A stretch of DNA of 64,000 bases from assembly GCA_905221605.1 (NCBI GenBank), contig CAJNDS010002324.1, positions 1,281,001 to 1,345,000 on the forward strand, given 5' to 3'. This document shows, piece after piece, positions 31,201 through 46,200 of this stretch (position 1 is its first letter; each line of letters starts with the position of its first letter). The position numbers and the translations under genes are program-made. Below the pieces are notes generated by a model that did no database searches, was not told the origin of the DNA, and was given only the letters and a program-made list of their open reading frames with translations. The DNA comes from Symbiodinium natans (lineage: Eukaryota; Sar; Dinophyceae; Suessiales; Symbiodiniaceae).

Positions 31201-34200
31201 CTTCTGGACTCTCCAAAAATATGAGTTTTGGGTACCAAAAACAAATGTCAGGAAACCTTCTGGGCTCTCCAAGAATATGAAACTTGGGCACCAAAAACAA
31301 ATGGCAGGAAACCTTCTGGGCTCTCCAAAAACATGAGTTTTGGGCACCAAAAAAACAGAGGAAATCTTCTGGGCTCTCTAAAAACATGAGTTTTGGGCAC
31401 CAAAAACAAAAGTCAGGCAACTTTCTGGACTCTCCAAAAACATGAGATTTGGGCACCAAAAACAAATGTCAGGAAACCTTCTGGGCTCTCCAAAAACATG
31501 AGTTTTGAGCACCAAAAACAAATGTCAGGAAACCTTCTGGGCTCTCCAAAAACGTGAATTTTGGGCACCAACAACAAATGTCAGGAAACCTTCTGGACTC
31601 TCCAAAAACATGAGTTTTGGGCACCAAAAACAAATGTCAGGAAACCTTCTGGGCTCTCCAAAAACAAGAAATTTGGGCACCAAAAACAAATTTCAGGAAA
31701 CCTTCTGGGCTCTCCAAAAACATGAATTTTGGGCACCAAAAACAAATGTCAGGAAACCTTCTGGGCTCTCCAAGAATCTGAAACTTGGGCACCAAAAACA
31801 AATGGCAGGAAACCTTCTGGGCTCTCCAAAAACATGAGTTTTGGGCACCAAAAAAACAGAGGAAATCTTCTGGGCTCTCTAAAAACATGAGTTTTGGGCA
31901 CCAAAAACAAAAGTCAGGCAACTTTCTGGACTCTCCAAAAACATGAGTTTCGGGCAGCAAAAACAAATGTCAGGAAACCTTCTGGGCTCTCCAAAAACAT
32001 GAGTTGTGGGCACCAAAAGCAAATGTCAGGAAACCTTTTGGACTCTCCAAAAACATGAATTCTGGGCACCAAAAAAAAAGAAACCTTCTGGACAATCCAA
32101 AATGATGAGTTGTGGGCACCAAAAACAAATGTCAGGAAACCTTCTGGGCTCTCCAAGAACAAGAAATTTGGGCACCAAAAACAAATGTCAGGAAACCTTC
32201 TGGGCTCTCCAAAAAAATGAGTTTTGGGCACCAAAAACAAATGTCAGGAAACCGTCTGGGCTCTCCAAAAACATGAGTTTTGGGCACCAATAACAAATAA
32301 CAGGAAACTTTCTGGGCTCTCCAAAAATATGAGTTTTGGGCGCCAAAAACAATGTCAGGAATCCTTCTGGGCTCTCCAAAAACATGAATTTCGGGTACCA
32401 AAAACAAATGTCAGGAAACCGTCTGGGCTCTCCAAAAACATGAGTTTTGGGCACCAAAAACAAATGTCAGGAAATCTTGTGGGCTCTCCAAAAACATGAG
32501 ATTTGGGCACCAACAACAAATGTCAGGAAGCCTTCTGGGCTCTCCAAAAACATGACTATTGGGCACCAAAAACAAATGTCAGCAAACCTTCTGGGCTCTC
32601 CAAAAACATAAGTTTTGGGCACCAACAACAAAAGTCAGGAAATCTTCTGGGCTCTTCAAAAATAAGAAATTTGAGCACCAAAAACAAATGTCAGTAAACC
32701 TTCTGGGCTCTCCAAAAAAATGAGTTTTGGGCACTAAAAAAATTTGCCAGGAAACCTTCTGGGCTCTCCAAAAACGTGAGTTTTGGGCACCAATAACAAA
32801 TATCAGGAAACCTTCTGGACTATCCAGAAACATGAGTTTTGGGCACCAAAAACAAATGTCAGGAAACCTTCTGGGCTCTCCAAAAACATGAGTTTTGGGC
32901 ACCAAAATCAAATGTCAGGAAACCTTCTGGGCTCTCGAAGAACATGAAATTTGGGCACCATAAACAAATGGCAGGAAATCTTCTGGGCTCTCCAAAAACG
33001 TGAGTTTTGGGCGCCAACAACAAATGTCAGGAAACCTTCTGCATGGGCTCTCTAAAAACATGAGTTTTGGGCACCAAAAACAAAGAAAACCTTCTGGGCG
33101 CTCCAAAAACATGAGTTTTGGGCACCAAAAACAAATGTCAGGAAATCTTCTGGACTCTCCAAAAACGTGAGTTTTGGGCACCCAAAACAAATGTCAGGAA
33201 ACCTTCTGGGCTCTCCAAAAACATGAGCTTTGGGCACCAACAACAAATGTCAGGAAACCTTCTGGACGCTCCAAAAATATGAGTTTTGGAAAACAAAAAC
33301 AAAAGTCAGGACATCTTCTGGGCTCTCCATAAATATGAGTTTTGGGCACCAAAAACATATGTCAGCAAACCTTCTGGGCTCTCCAAAACCATGAGTTGTG
33401 GGTACCAAAAAAATGCCAGGAAACCTTCTGGACTCTCCAAAAACAGGAGTTTTGGGCACCAAAAACAAATGTCAGCAAACCGTCTGGGCTCTCCAAAAAC
33501 ATCAGTTTTGGGCATCAAAAACAAATGTCAGGAAACCTTCTGGGCTCTCCAAAAACATGAGTTTTGGACACCAAAAACAAATGTCAGGATACCTTCTGGG
33601 CTCTCCAAAAAACATGAGTTTTGGGCACCAAAAAAAGGAAACCTTCTGGACTATCCAAAAACATGAATTCCGGGTACCAAAAACAAATGTCAGGAAACCG
33701 TCTGGGCTCTCCAAAAACATGAGTTTTGGGCACCAAAAACAAATGTCAGGAAATCTTGTGGGCTCTCCAAAAACATGAGATTTGGGCACCAAAAACAGAT
33801 GTCAGGAAACCTTCTGGGTTCTCCAAAACATGAGTTTTTGGCACCAAAAACAAATGGCAGGAAATCTTCTGGGCTCTCCAAAAACATGAGTTTTGGGCAC
33901 CAAAAACAAATGTCAGGAAACCTTCTGGGCTCTCCAAAAACATGACTATTGGGCACCAAAACCAAATGTCAGGAAACCTTCTGGGCTCTCCAAAAAAATG
34001 AGTTTTGGGCACCAAAAACAAATGTCAGGAAACCTTCTGGGCTCTCCGAAACATGAGTTTTGGGCACCAAAAGCAAATGTCAGGAAACCTTTTGGGCTCT
34101 CCAAAAATATGAGTTCTGGGCACCAAAAACAAATGTCAGGAAACCTTCTGGGCTATCCAAAAACATGAATTTTGGAAAATGTCCAAAAACATGAGTTTTG

Positions 34201-37200
34201 GGCACCAAAAACAAATGTCAGGAAACCTTCTGGGCTCTCCGAAAACGTGAGTTTTGGGCGCCAACAACAAATGTCAGGAAACCTTCTGGACTCTCCAAAA
34301 ACATGAGTTGTGGGCACCAAAAACAAATGTCAGGAAACCTTCTGGGCTCTCCAAAAACAAGAAATTTGGGCACCAAAAACAAATGTCAGGAAACCTTCTG
34401 GGCTCTCCAAAAAAATGAGTTTTGGGCACCAAAAACAAATGTCAGGAAACCGTCTGGTCTCTCCAAAAAAGTGAGTTTTGGGCACCAACAACAAATGTCA
34501 GGAAACCTTCTGGGCTCTTCAAAAATAAGAAAGTTGGGCACCAAAAACAAATATCAGCAAACCTTTTGGGCTCTCCAAAAACATGAGTTTTGGGCACCAA
34601 AAAAAAAGTCAGGCAACTTTCTGGACTCTCCAAAAACATGAGTTTCGGGCAGCACAAGCAAATGTCAGGAAACCTTCTGGGCTCTCCAAAAACATGAGTT
34701 GTGGGCACCAAAAGCAAATGTCAGGAAATCTTTTGGGCTCTCCAAAAACATGAATTCTGGGCACCAAAAAAAATAGGAAACCTTCTGGACTCTCCAAAAA
34801 CATGAGTTTTGGGCACCAAAAACAAATGTCAGGAAACCTTCTACGCTCTCCAAAAACATGAGTTTTGGGCACCAAAAACAAATGTCAGGAAACCTTCTGG
34901 ACTCTCCAAAAACGTGAGTTTTGGGCACCAACAACAAATGTCAGGAAACCTTCTGGACAATCCAAAAACATGATTGTTGGGCACCAAAAACAAATGTCAG
35001 GAAACCTTCTGGGCTCTCCAAAAATGTGAGTTTTGGACACCAAAAACAAATATCAGGAAACCTTCTGGGCTCTCCAAGAATATGAAACTTGGGCACCAAA
35101 AACAAATGGCAGGAAACCTTCTGGGCTCTCCAAAAACGTGAGTTTTGGGCACTAACAACAAATGTCAGGAAACCTTCTGGGCTCTCCAAAAACATGAGTT
35201 TTGGGCACCGAAAACAAATGTCAGGAAACCTTCTGGGCTCTCCAAAAACATGAGTTTGGGGCACCAAAAACAAATGTCAGGAAACCTTCTGGGCTCTCCA
35301 AAAACGTGAGTTTTGGGCACCAAAAACAAATGTCAGGAAACCTTCTGGACTCCCCAAAAACATGAGATTTGGGTACCAAAAACAAATGTCAGGAAATCTT
35401 CTGGGCTCTCCAAAAACATGAGTTTTGGGCACCAAAAACAAATGTCAGGAAACCTTCTGGACTCTCCAAAAACATGAGTTTTGGGCACCAAAAAAAAGGA
35501 AACCATCTGGACTATCCAAAAACATGAGTTTTGGGCACCAAAAACAAATGGCAGGAAACCTTCTGGGCCTCCAAAAACATGAGTTTTGGGCACCAAAAGC
35601 GAATGTCAGGAAATCTTGTGGGCTCTCCAAAAACATGAGTTGTGGGCACCAAAAGCAAATATCAGGATACCTTCTGGGCTCTCCAAAAACATGAGTTCTG
35701 GGCACCAAAAACAAAATGTCAGGAAACCTTCTGGGCTCTCCAAAAACATGAGTTTTGGGCACCAAAAACAAATGTCAGCAAACCTTCTGGGCTCTCCAAA
35801 AACATGAGTTTTAGGCACCAAACACAAATGTCAGCAAAACTTCTGGGCTCTCGAAAAACATGAGTTTTGGGCACCAAAAACAAATGTCAGGAAATCTTGT
35901 GGGCTCTCCAAAAACATGAGATTTGGGCACCAAAAACAAATGTCAGGAAACCATCTGGGCCCTCCAAAAACATGATTTCTGGGCACCAAAAACAAATGTC
36001 AGGAAACCTTCTGGGCTTTCCAAAAACATGAGTTTTGGGCACCAAGAACAAATGTCAGGAAACCTTCTGGGCTCTCCAAAAACATGACTCTTGGGCACCA
36101 AAAACAAATGTCAGGAAACCTTCTGGGCTCTCCAAAAACATGACTATTGGGCACCAAAAACAAATGGCAGGAAATCTTCTGGGCTCTCCAAGAATATGAA
36201 ACTTGGGCACCAAAAAAAAATAGGAAACCTTCTGGACTATCCAAAAACATGAGTTTTGGGCACCAAAAACAAATGTCAGGAAACCTTCTGGGCTCTCCAA
36301 AAACATGAATTTTGGGTACCAAAAACAAATGTCAGGAAACCTTCTGGACTCTCCAAAAACGTGAGTTTTGGGCACCAATAACAAATATCAGGAAACCTTC
36401 TGGGCTTTCCAAAAACATGAGGTTTGGGCACCAAAAACAAATGTCAGGAAACCTTCTGGGCTCTCCAAAAACATGAGTTTTGGGCACCAAAAACAAATGT
36501 CAGGAAACCTTCTGGGCTCTCCAAAAATATGAGTTTTGGGCACCAAAAGCAAATATCAGGAAACCTTTTGGCTCTCCAAAACATGAATTTTGGGCACCAA
36601 AATCAAATGTCAGGAAACTTTCTGGGCTCTCCAAATGAGTTTTGGACACCAAAATCAAATGTCAGGAACCTTCTGGGCTCTCCAAAAACATGAGTTTTGG
36701 GCACCAACAACAAATGTCAGGAAACCTTCTGGGCTCTCCAGAAACGTGAGTTTTGGGCACCAAAAACAAATGTCAGGAAACCTTCTGGACTATCCAAACA
36801 CATGAGTTTTGGGCACCAAAAACAAATGTCACGAAACCTTCTGGGCTCTCCAAAAATATCAGTTTTGGGCACCAAAAACAAATGTCAGTAAACCTTCTGG
36901 GCTCTCCAAAAATATGACTGTTGGGCACCAAAAACAAATGTCAGGAAACCTTCTGGGCTCTCCAAAAACATGAGTTTGGGGCACCAAAAACAAATGTCAG
37001 GAAACCTTCTGGGCTCTCCAAATGAGTTTTGGACACCAAAAACAAATGTCAGGAAACCTTCTGGGCTCTCCAAAAACATGAGTTTTGGGCACCGAAAACA
37101 AATGTCAGGAAATCTTCTGGGCTCTCCAAAAATATGAATTTTGGGCACCAAAATCAAATGCCAGGAAACTTTCTGGGCTCTCCAAAAATATGAGTTGTGG

Positions 37201-40200
37201 GTATCAAAAACAAATGTCAGGAAACCTTCTGGGTTCTCCAAAAATATGAGTTTTGGAGGCTAAAAATAAATATCAAGAAAACTTCTGGGCTATCCAAAAA
37301 TATGAGTTTTGGGCGCTAAAAACAAATGTCAGGAAACCTTCTGGGCTCTCCAAAAACATGAGTTTTGGGCACCAAAAACAAATGTCAGGAAACCTTCTGG
37401 GCTCTCCAAGAACATGAGTTTTGGGCACCAACAACAAATGTCAGGAAACCTTCTGGACTCTCCAAAAACGTGAGTTTTGGGCACCAAAAACAAATGTCAG
37501 GAAACCTTCTGCGCTCTCCAAAAACATGAGTTTTGGGCACCAAAAACAAATGGCAGGAAACCTTCTGGGCCCTCCAACATCATGAGTTTTGGGCACCAAA
37601 AGTGAATGTCAGGAAATCTTGTGGGCTCTCCAAAAACATGAGTTTTGGGCACCAAAATCAAATGCCAGGACACCTTCCGGGCTGTCCAAAAATATGAGTT
37701 CTGGGCACCAAAAACAAATGTCAGGAAACCTTCTGGGCTCTCCAAAAACATGAGTTTTGGGCACCAAAAACAAATGTCAGGAAACCATCTGGACTCTCCC
37801 AAAATATGAGTTTTGGGCACCAACAACAAATGTCAGGAAACCTTCTGGGCTCTCCAAAAATATGATTTTTGGGCCGGCACCAAAAACAAATGTCAGGAAA
37901 CCTTCTGGACTCTCCAAAAACATGCGTTTTGGAAATCAAAACAAAATGTCAGGAGACCTTCTGGGCTGTCCAAAAACATGAATTTTGGGCACCAAAAACG
38001 AATGTCAGGAAATCTTGTGGGGTCTCCAAAAACATGAGTTTTGGGCACCAAAATCAAATGTCAGGAAACCTTCTGGGTTCTCCAAAACATGAGTTTTGGA
38101 CACCAAAAACAAATGTCAGGAAACCTTCTGGACTCTCCAAAAACATGAGTTTTGGGCTCCAATAACAAATGTCAGGAAACCTTCTGGACTATCCAAAAAC
38201 ATGAGTTTTGGGCTCCAATAACAAATGTCAGGAAACCTTCTGGACTATCCAAAAACATGAGTTTTGGGCACCAAAAACAAATGTCAGGAAACCTTCTGGG
38301 CTCTCCAAAAATATGAGATTTGGGCACCAACAACAAATGTCAGGAAGCCTTCTGGGCGCTCCAAAAATATGAGTTTTGGAAACCAAAAACAAAAGTCAGG
38401 ACATCTTCTGGGCTCTTCAAAAATATGTGTTTTGGGCACCAACAACAAATGTCAGGAAATCTTCTGGGCTCTTCAAAAAATAAGAAATTTGGGCATCAAA
38501 AACAAATGTCAGGAAACCTTCTGGATTCTCCCAAAACATGAGTTTTGGGCACCAAAAAAAAGAGGAAACCTTCTGGGCGCTCCAAAAACATGAGTTTTGG
38601 GCACCAAAAACAAATGTCAGGAAACCTTCTGGGCTCTCCAAAAACATGAGTTTTGGGCACCCAAAACAAATGTCAGGAAATCTTCTGGGCTCTGCAAAAA
38701 CATGAGTTTTGGGCACCAAAAACAAATGTCAGGAAGCCTTCTGGACTCTCCAAAAATATGAGTTTTGGGCACCAAAAACAAATGTCAGGAAACCTTCTGG
38801 GCTCTCCAAAAATATGAGTTTTGGGCACCAAAAACAAATGTCAGGAAACCTTTTGGGCTCTCCAAAACCATGAGTTTTGGGTACCAAAAAAATGCCAGGA
38901 ATCCTTCTGGGCTTTCCAAAAACATGAATTTCGGGTACCAAAAACAAATGTCAGGAAACCTTCTGGGCTCTGCAAAATCATGACTTGTCAGGGAACCTTC
39001 TGGGCTCTCCAAAATCATGAGTTTTGGGCACCAACAACAAATGTCAGCAAACCTTCTGGGCTCTCCAAAAACATGAGTTTTGGGCACCAAAAACAAATGG
39101 CAGGAAACCTTCTAGGCTCTCCAAAAACATGCGTTTTGGAAACCAAAACAAAATGTCAGGAAACCTTCTGGGCTGTCCAAAAACGAGAATTTTGGGGGAA
39201 CCAAAAACAAAATATCAGGAAACCTTTTGGGCTCTCCAAAAAACATGAGTTTTGGGCACCAAAAACAAATGTCAGGAAACCTTCTGGGCTCTGCAAAATC
39301 ATGAACTGTCAGGGAACCTTCTGGGCTCTCCAAAATCATGAGTTTTGGGCACCAAAAACAAATGTCAGGAAACCTTCTGGGCTCTCCAAAAATATGAGTG
39401 TTGGGCACCAAAAACAAATATCAGGACACCTTCTGGGCTCTCCAAAAACAAGAAATTTGGGCACCAAAAACAAATGTCAGGAAACCTTCTGGGCTCTCCA
39501 AAAACATGAGTTTTGGGCACCAATAACAAATGTCAGGAAACCTCTGGGCTCTCCAAAAACATGAATTTCGGGTACCAAAAACAAATGTCAGGAAACCGTC
39601 TGGGCTCTCCAAAAACATGAGTTTTGGGCACCAAAAACAAATGTCAGGAAATCTTGTGGGCTCTCCAAAAACATGAGATTTGGGCACCAACAACAAATGT
39701 CAGGAAGCCTTCTGGGCTCTCCAAAAACATGACTATTGGGCACCAAAAACAAATGTCAGGAAACCTTCTGGGCTCTCCAAAAATATAAGTTTTGGGCACT
39801 AACAACAAAAGTCAGGAAATCTTCTGGGCTCTTCAAAAATAAGAAATTTGAGCACCAAAAACAAATGTCAGGAAACCTTCTGGGCTCTCCCAAAACATGA
39901 GTTTTGGGCACCAAAAACAAATGTCAGGCAACCTTCTGGACTCTCCAAAAACATGAGTTTCGAGCAACAAAAACAAATGTCAGGAAACCTTCTGGGCTCT
40001 CCAAAAACATGAGTTTTGGGCACCAAGAGCAAATGTCAAGAAACCTTTTGGGCTCTCCAAAAATATGAGTTCTGGGCACCAAAAACAAATGTCAGGAAAC
40101 CTTCTGGGCTCTCCAAAAATATGAGTTTTGGGCACCAAAATCAAATGTCCGGACACCTTCTGGACTCTCCAAAAACATGAGTTTTGGGCACTAAAAAAAA

Positions 40201-43200
40201 TTTGTCAGGAAACCTTCTGGGCTCTCCAAAAACGTGAGTTTTGGGCACCAATAACAAATGTCAGGAAACCTTCTGGACTATCCAAAAATATGAGTTTTGG
40301 GCACCAAAAACAAATGTCAGGAAACCTTCTGGGATCTCCAAAAAAATGAGCTTTGGGCACCAAAATCAAATGTCAGGAAACCTTCTGGGCTCTCGAAGAA
40401 CATGAAATTTGGGCACCATAAACAAATGGCAGCAAACCTTTTGGGCTCTCCAAAAACATGAGTTTTGGGCACCAAAAAAAAAGTCAGGCAACTTTCTGGA
40501 CTCTCCAAAAACATGAGTTTCGGGCAGCACAAACCAATGTCAGGAAACCTTCTGGGCTCTCCAAAAACATGAGTTTTGGGCACCAAAAACAAATGCCAGG
40601 AAACCTTCTGCATGGGCTCTCCAAAAACATGAGTTTTGGGCACCAAAAAAAAAGAAAACCTTCTGGGCGCTCCAAAAACATGAGTTTTGGGCACCAAAAA
40701 CAAATGTCAGGAAATCTTCTGGGCTTTCCAAAAACATGAATTTTGGGCACCCAAAACAAATGTCAGGAAACCTTCTGGGCTCTCCAAGAATATGAAACTT
40801 GGGCACCAAAAACAAATGTCAGGAAACCTTCTGGACTCTCCAAAAACATGAGTTTTGGGCACCAAAAACAAACGTCAGGAAACCTTCTGGGCTCTCCAAA
40901 AATATGAGTTTTGGGCACCAAAAACATATGTCAGCAAACCTTCTGGGCTCTCCAAAACCATGAGTTGTGGGTACCAAAAAAATGCCAGGAAACCTTCTGG
41001 GCTCTCCAAAAACAGGAGTTTTGGGCACCAAAAACAAATGTCAGCAAACCGTCTGGGCTCTCCAAAAACATCAGTTTTGGGCATCAAAAACAAATGTCAG
41101 GAAACCTTCTGGGCTCTCCAAAAACATGAGTTTTGGACACCAAAAACAAATGTCAGGAAGCTTTCTGGGCTCTCCAAAAAACATGAATTTTGGACACCAA
41201 AAACAAATGTCAGGAAACCTTCTGGGCTCTCCAAGAACATGAAATTTGGGCACCAAAAACAAATGGCAGGAAATCTTCTGGGCTCTCCAAAAACATGAAT
41301 TTCAGGTACCAAAAACAAATGTCAGGAAACCGTCTGGGCTCTCCAAAAAAATGAGTTTTGGGCACCAAAAACAAATGTCAGGAAATCTTGTGGGCTCTCC
41401 AAAAACATGAGATTTGGGCACCAAAAACAGATGTCAGGAAACCTTCTGGGTTCTCCAAAACATGAGTTTTGGGCACCAAAAACAAATGGCAGGAAATCTT
41501 CTGGGCTCTCCAGAAACATGAGTTTTGGGCACCAAAAACAAATGTCAGGAAACCTTCTGGGCTCTCCAAAAACATGACTATTGGGCACCAAAAACAAATG
41601 TCAGGAAACCTTCTGGGCTCTCCAGAAAATGAGTTTTGGGCACCAAAAACAAATGTCAGGAAGCCTTCTGGGCTCTCCGAAACATGAGTTTCGGGCACCA
41701 AAAGCAAATGTCAGGAAACCTTTTGGGCTCTCCAAAAATATGAGTTCTGGGCACCAAAAACAAATGTCAGGAAACCTTCTGGGCTCTCCAAAAACATGAA
41801 TTTTGGAAAATGTCCAAAAACATGAATTTTGGGCACCAAAAACAAATGTCAGGAAACCTTCTGGGCTCTCCAAAAACGTGAGTTTTGGGCGCCAACAACA
41901 AATGTCAGGAAACCTTCTGGACTCTCCAAAAACATGAGTTGTGGGCACCAAAAACAAATGTCAGGAAACCTTCTGGGCTCTCCAAAAACAAGAAATTTGG
42001 GCACCAAAAACAAATGTCAGGAAACCTTCTGGGCTCTCCAAAAAAATGAGTTTTGGGCACCAAAAACAAATGTCAGGAAACCGTCTGGGCTCTCCAAAAA
42101 AGTGAGTTCTGGGCACCAACAACAAATGTCAGGAAACCTTCTGGGCTCTTCAAAAATAAGAAAGTTGGGCACCAAAAACAAATGTCAGCTAACCTTTTGG
42201 GCTCTCCAAAAACATGAGTTTTGGGCACCAAAAAAAAGTCAAGCAACTTTCTGGACTCTCCAAAAACATGAGTTTCGGGCAGCACAAACCAATGTCAGGA
42301 AACCTTCTGGGCTCTCCAAAAACATGAGTTGTGGGCACCAAAAGCAAATGTCAGGAAACCTTTTGGGCTCTCCAAAAACATGAATTCTGGGCACCAAAAA
42401 AAATAGGAAACCTTCTGGACTATCCAAAAACATGAGTTTTGGGCACCAAAAACAAATGTCAGGAAACCTTCTACGCTCTCCAAAAACATGAGTTTTGGGC
42501 ACCAAAAACAAATGTCAGGAAACCTTCTGGACTCTCCAAAAACGTGAGTTTTGGGCACCGACAACAAATGTCAGGAAACCTTCTGGACAATCCAAAAACA
42601 TGATTGTTGGGCACCAAAAACAAATGTCAGGAAACCTTCTGGGCTCTCCAAAAATGTGAGTTTTGGACACCAAAAACAAATATCAGGAAACCTTCTGGGC
42701 TCTCCAAGAATATGAAACTTGGGCACCAAAAACAAATGGCAGGAAACCTTCTGGGCTCTCCAAAAACGTGAGTTTTGGGCACTAACAACAAATGTCAGGA
42801 AACCTTCTGGGCTCTCCAAAAACATGAGTTTTGGGCACCGAAAACAAATGTCAGGAAACCTTCTGGGCTCTCCAAAAACATGAGTTTGGGGCACCAAAAA
42901 CAAATGTCAGGAAACCTTCTGGGCTCTCCAAAAACGTGAGTTTTGGGCACCAAAAACAAATGTCAGGAAACCTTCTGGACTCTCCAAAAACATGAGTTTT
43001 GGGCACCAAAAACAAATAACAGGAAACCTTCTGGACTCTCCAAAAACATGAGATTTGGGTACCAAAAACAAATGTCAGGAAATCTTCTGGGCTCTCCAAA
43101 ACCATGAGTTTTGGGCACCAAAAACAAATGTCAGGAAACCTTCTGGACACTCCAAAAACATGAGTTTTGGGCACCAAAAAAAAGGAAACCTTCTGGACTA

Positions 43201-46200
43201 TCCAAAAACATGAGTTTTGGGCACCAAAAACAAATGGCAGGAAACCTTCTGGGCCTCCAAAAACATGAGCTTTGGGCACCAAAAACGAATGTCAGGAAAT
43301 CTTGTGGGCTCTCCAAAACATGAGTTGTGGGCACCAAAAGCAAATATCAGGATACCTTCTGGGCTCTCCAAAAACATGAGTTCTGGGCACCAAAAACAAA
43401 ATGTCAGGAAACCTTCTGGGCTCTCCAAAAACATGAGTTTTGGGCACCAAAAACAAATGTCAGCAAACCTTCTGGGCTCTCCAAAAACATGAGTTTTGGG
43501 CACCAAACACAAATGTCAGCAAACCTTCTGGGCTCTCCAAAAACATGAATTTTGGGCACCAAAAACAAATGTCAGGAAACCTTCTGGGCTATCCAAAAAC
43601 ATGAGGTTTGGGCACCAAAAACAAATGTCAGGAAACCATCTGGGCTCTCCAAAAACATGAGTTCTGGGCACCAAAAACAAATGTCAGGAAACCTTCTGGG
43701 CTCTCCAAAAACATGAGTTTTGGGCACCAAGAACAAATGTCAGGAAACCTTCTGGGCTCTCCAAAAACATGACTGTTGGGCACCAAAAACAAATGTCAGG
43801 AAACCTTCTGGGCTCTCCAAAAACGTGAGTTTGGGCACCAAAAGCAAATGTCAGGAAACCTTTTGGGCTCTCCAAAAACATGAATTCTGGGCACCAAAAA
43901 AAAATAGGAAACCTTCTGGGCTATCCAAAAACATGAGTTTTGGGCACCAAAAACAAATGTCAGGAAACCTTCTGGGCTCTCCAAAAACATGAACTTTGGG
44001 TACCAAAAGCAAATGTCAGGAAACCTTCTGGACTCTCCAAAAACGTGAGTTTTGGGCACCAATAACAAATATCAGGAAACCATCTGGGCTTTCCAAAAAC
44101 ATGAGGTTTGGGCACCAAAAACAAATGTCAGGAAACCTTCTGGGCTCTCGAAAAACATGAGTTTTGGGCACCAAAAACAAATGTCAGGAAACCTTCTGGG
44201 CTCTCCAAAAATATGAGTTTTGGGCACCAAAAGCAAATATCAGGAAACCTTTTGGCTCTCCAAAACATGAATTTTGGGCACCAAAATCAAATGTCAGGAA
44301 ACTTTCTGGGCTCTCCAAATGAGTTTTGGACACCAAAATCAAATGTCAGAAAACCTTCTGGGCTCTCCAAAAACATGAGTTTTGGGCACCAACAACAAAT
44401 GTCAGGAAACCTTCTGGGCTCTCCAGAAACGTGAGTTTTGGGCACCAAAAACAATTGTCAGGAAACCTTCTGGGCTCTCCAAACACATGAGTTTTGGGCA
44501 CCAAAATTAAATGTCACGAAACCTTCTGGGCTCTCCAAAAATATCAGTTTTGGGCACCAAAAACAAATGTCAGGAAACCTTCTGGGCTCTCCAAGAATAT
44601 GAAACTTGGGCACCAAAAACAAATGGCAGGAAACCTTCTGGGCTCTCCAAAAACGTGAGTTTTGGGCACTAACAACAAATGTCAGGAAACCTTCTGGGCT
44701 CTCCAAAAACATGAATTCTGGGCACCAAAAAAAAATAGGAAACCTTCTGGACTATCCAAAAACATGAGTTTTGGGCACCAAAAACAAATGTCAGGAAACC
44801 TTCTGGGCTCTCCAAAAACATGAATTTTTGGTACCAAAATCAAATGTCAGGAAACCTTCTGGACTCTCCAAAAACGTGAGTTTTGGGCACCAAGAACAAA
44901 TATCAGGAAACCTTCTGGGCTTTCCAAAAACATGAGGTTTGGGCACCAAAAACAAATGTCAGGAAACCTTCTGGACTCTCCAAAAACATGAGTTTTGGGC
45001 ACCAAAAAAAAGGAAACCATCTGGACTATCCAAAAACATGAGTTTTGGGCACCAAAAACAAATGGCAGGAAACCTTCTGGGCTCTCCAAAAACATGAGTT
45101 TTGGGCACTAAAAACGAATGTCAGGAAATCTTGTGGGCTCTCCAAAAACATGAGTTGTGGGCACCAAAAGCAAATATCAGGAAACCTTCTGGGCTCTCCA
45201 AAAACATGAGTTCTGGGCACCAAAAACAAATGTCAGGAAATCTTCTGGACTCTCCAAACATATGAGTTTTGGGTACCAAAAACAAATGTCAGGAAACCTT
45301 CTGGGCTCTCCAAGAAAATGAAAGTTGGGCACCAAAAACAAATGGCAGGAAACCTTCTGGGCTCTCCAAAAACATGAGTTTTGGGCACCAAAAAAACAGA
45401 GGAATTCTTCTGGGCTCTCTAAAAACATGAGTTTTGGGCACCAAAAACAAAAGTCAGGCAACTTTCTGGACTCTCCAAAAATATGAGTTCTGGGCACCAA
45501 AAACAAATGTCAGGAAACCTTCTGGGCTCTCCAAAAACATGAGTTTTGAGCACCAACAACAAATGTCAGGAAACCTTCTGGACTATCCAAGAATATGAGT
45601 TTTGGGCACCAAAAACAAATGTCAGGAAACCTTCTGGGCTCTCGAAGATAATGAAGTTTGGGCACCAACAACAAATGTCAGGAAACCTTCTGGACTCTCC
45701 AAAAACATGAGTTTTGGGCACCAAAAACAAATGTCAGGAAACCTTCTGGGCTCTCCAAAAACAAGAAATTTGGGCACCAAAAACAAATTTCAGGAAACCT
45801 TCTGGGCTCTCCAAAAACATGAATTTTGGGCACCAAAAACAAATGTCAGGAAACCTTCTGGGCTCTCCAAGAATATGAAACTTGGGCACCAAAAACAAAT
45901 GGCAGGAAACCTTCTGGGCTCTCCAAAAACATGAGTTTTGGGCACCAAAAAAACAGAGGAAATCTTCTGGGCTCTCTAAAAACATGAGTTTTGGGCACCA
46001 AAAACAAAAGTCAGGCAACTTTCTGGACTCTCCAAAAACATGAGTTTCGGGCAGCAAAAACAAATGTCAGGAAACCTTCTGGGCTCTCCAAAAACATGAG
46101 TTGTGGGCACCAAAAGCAAATGTCAGGAAACCTTTTGGACTCTTCAAAAATATGAATTCTGGGCACCAAAAAAAAAAGAAACCTTCTGGACAATCCAAAA

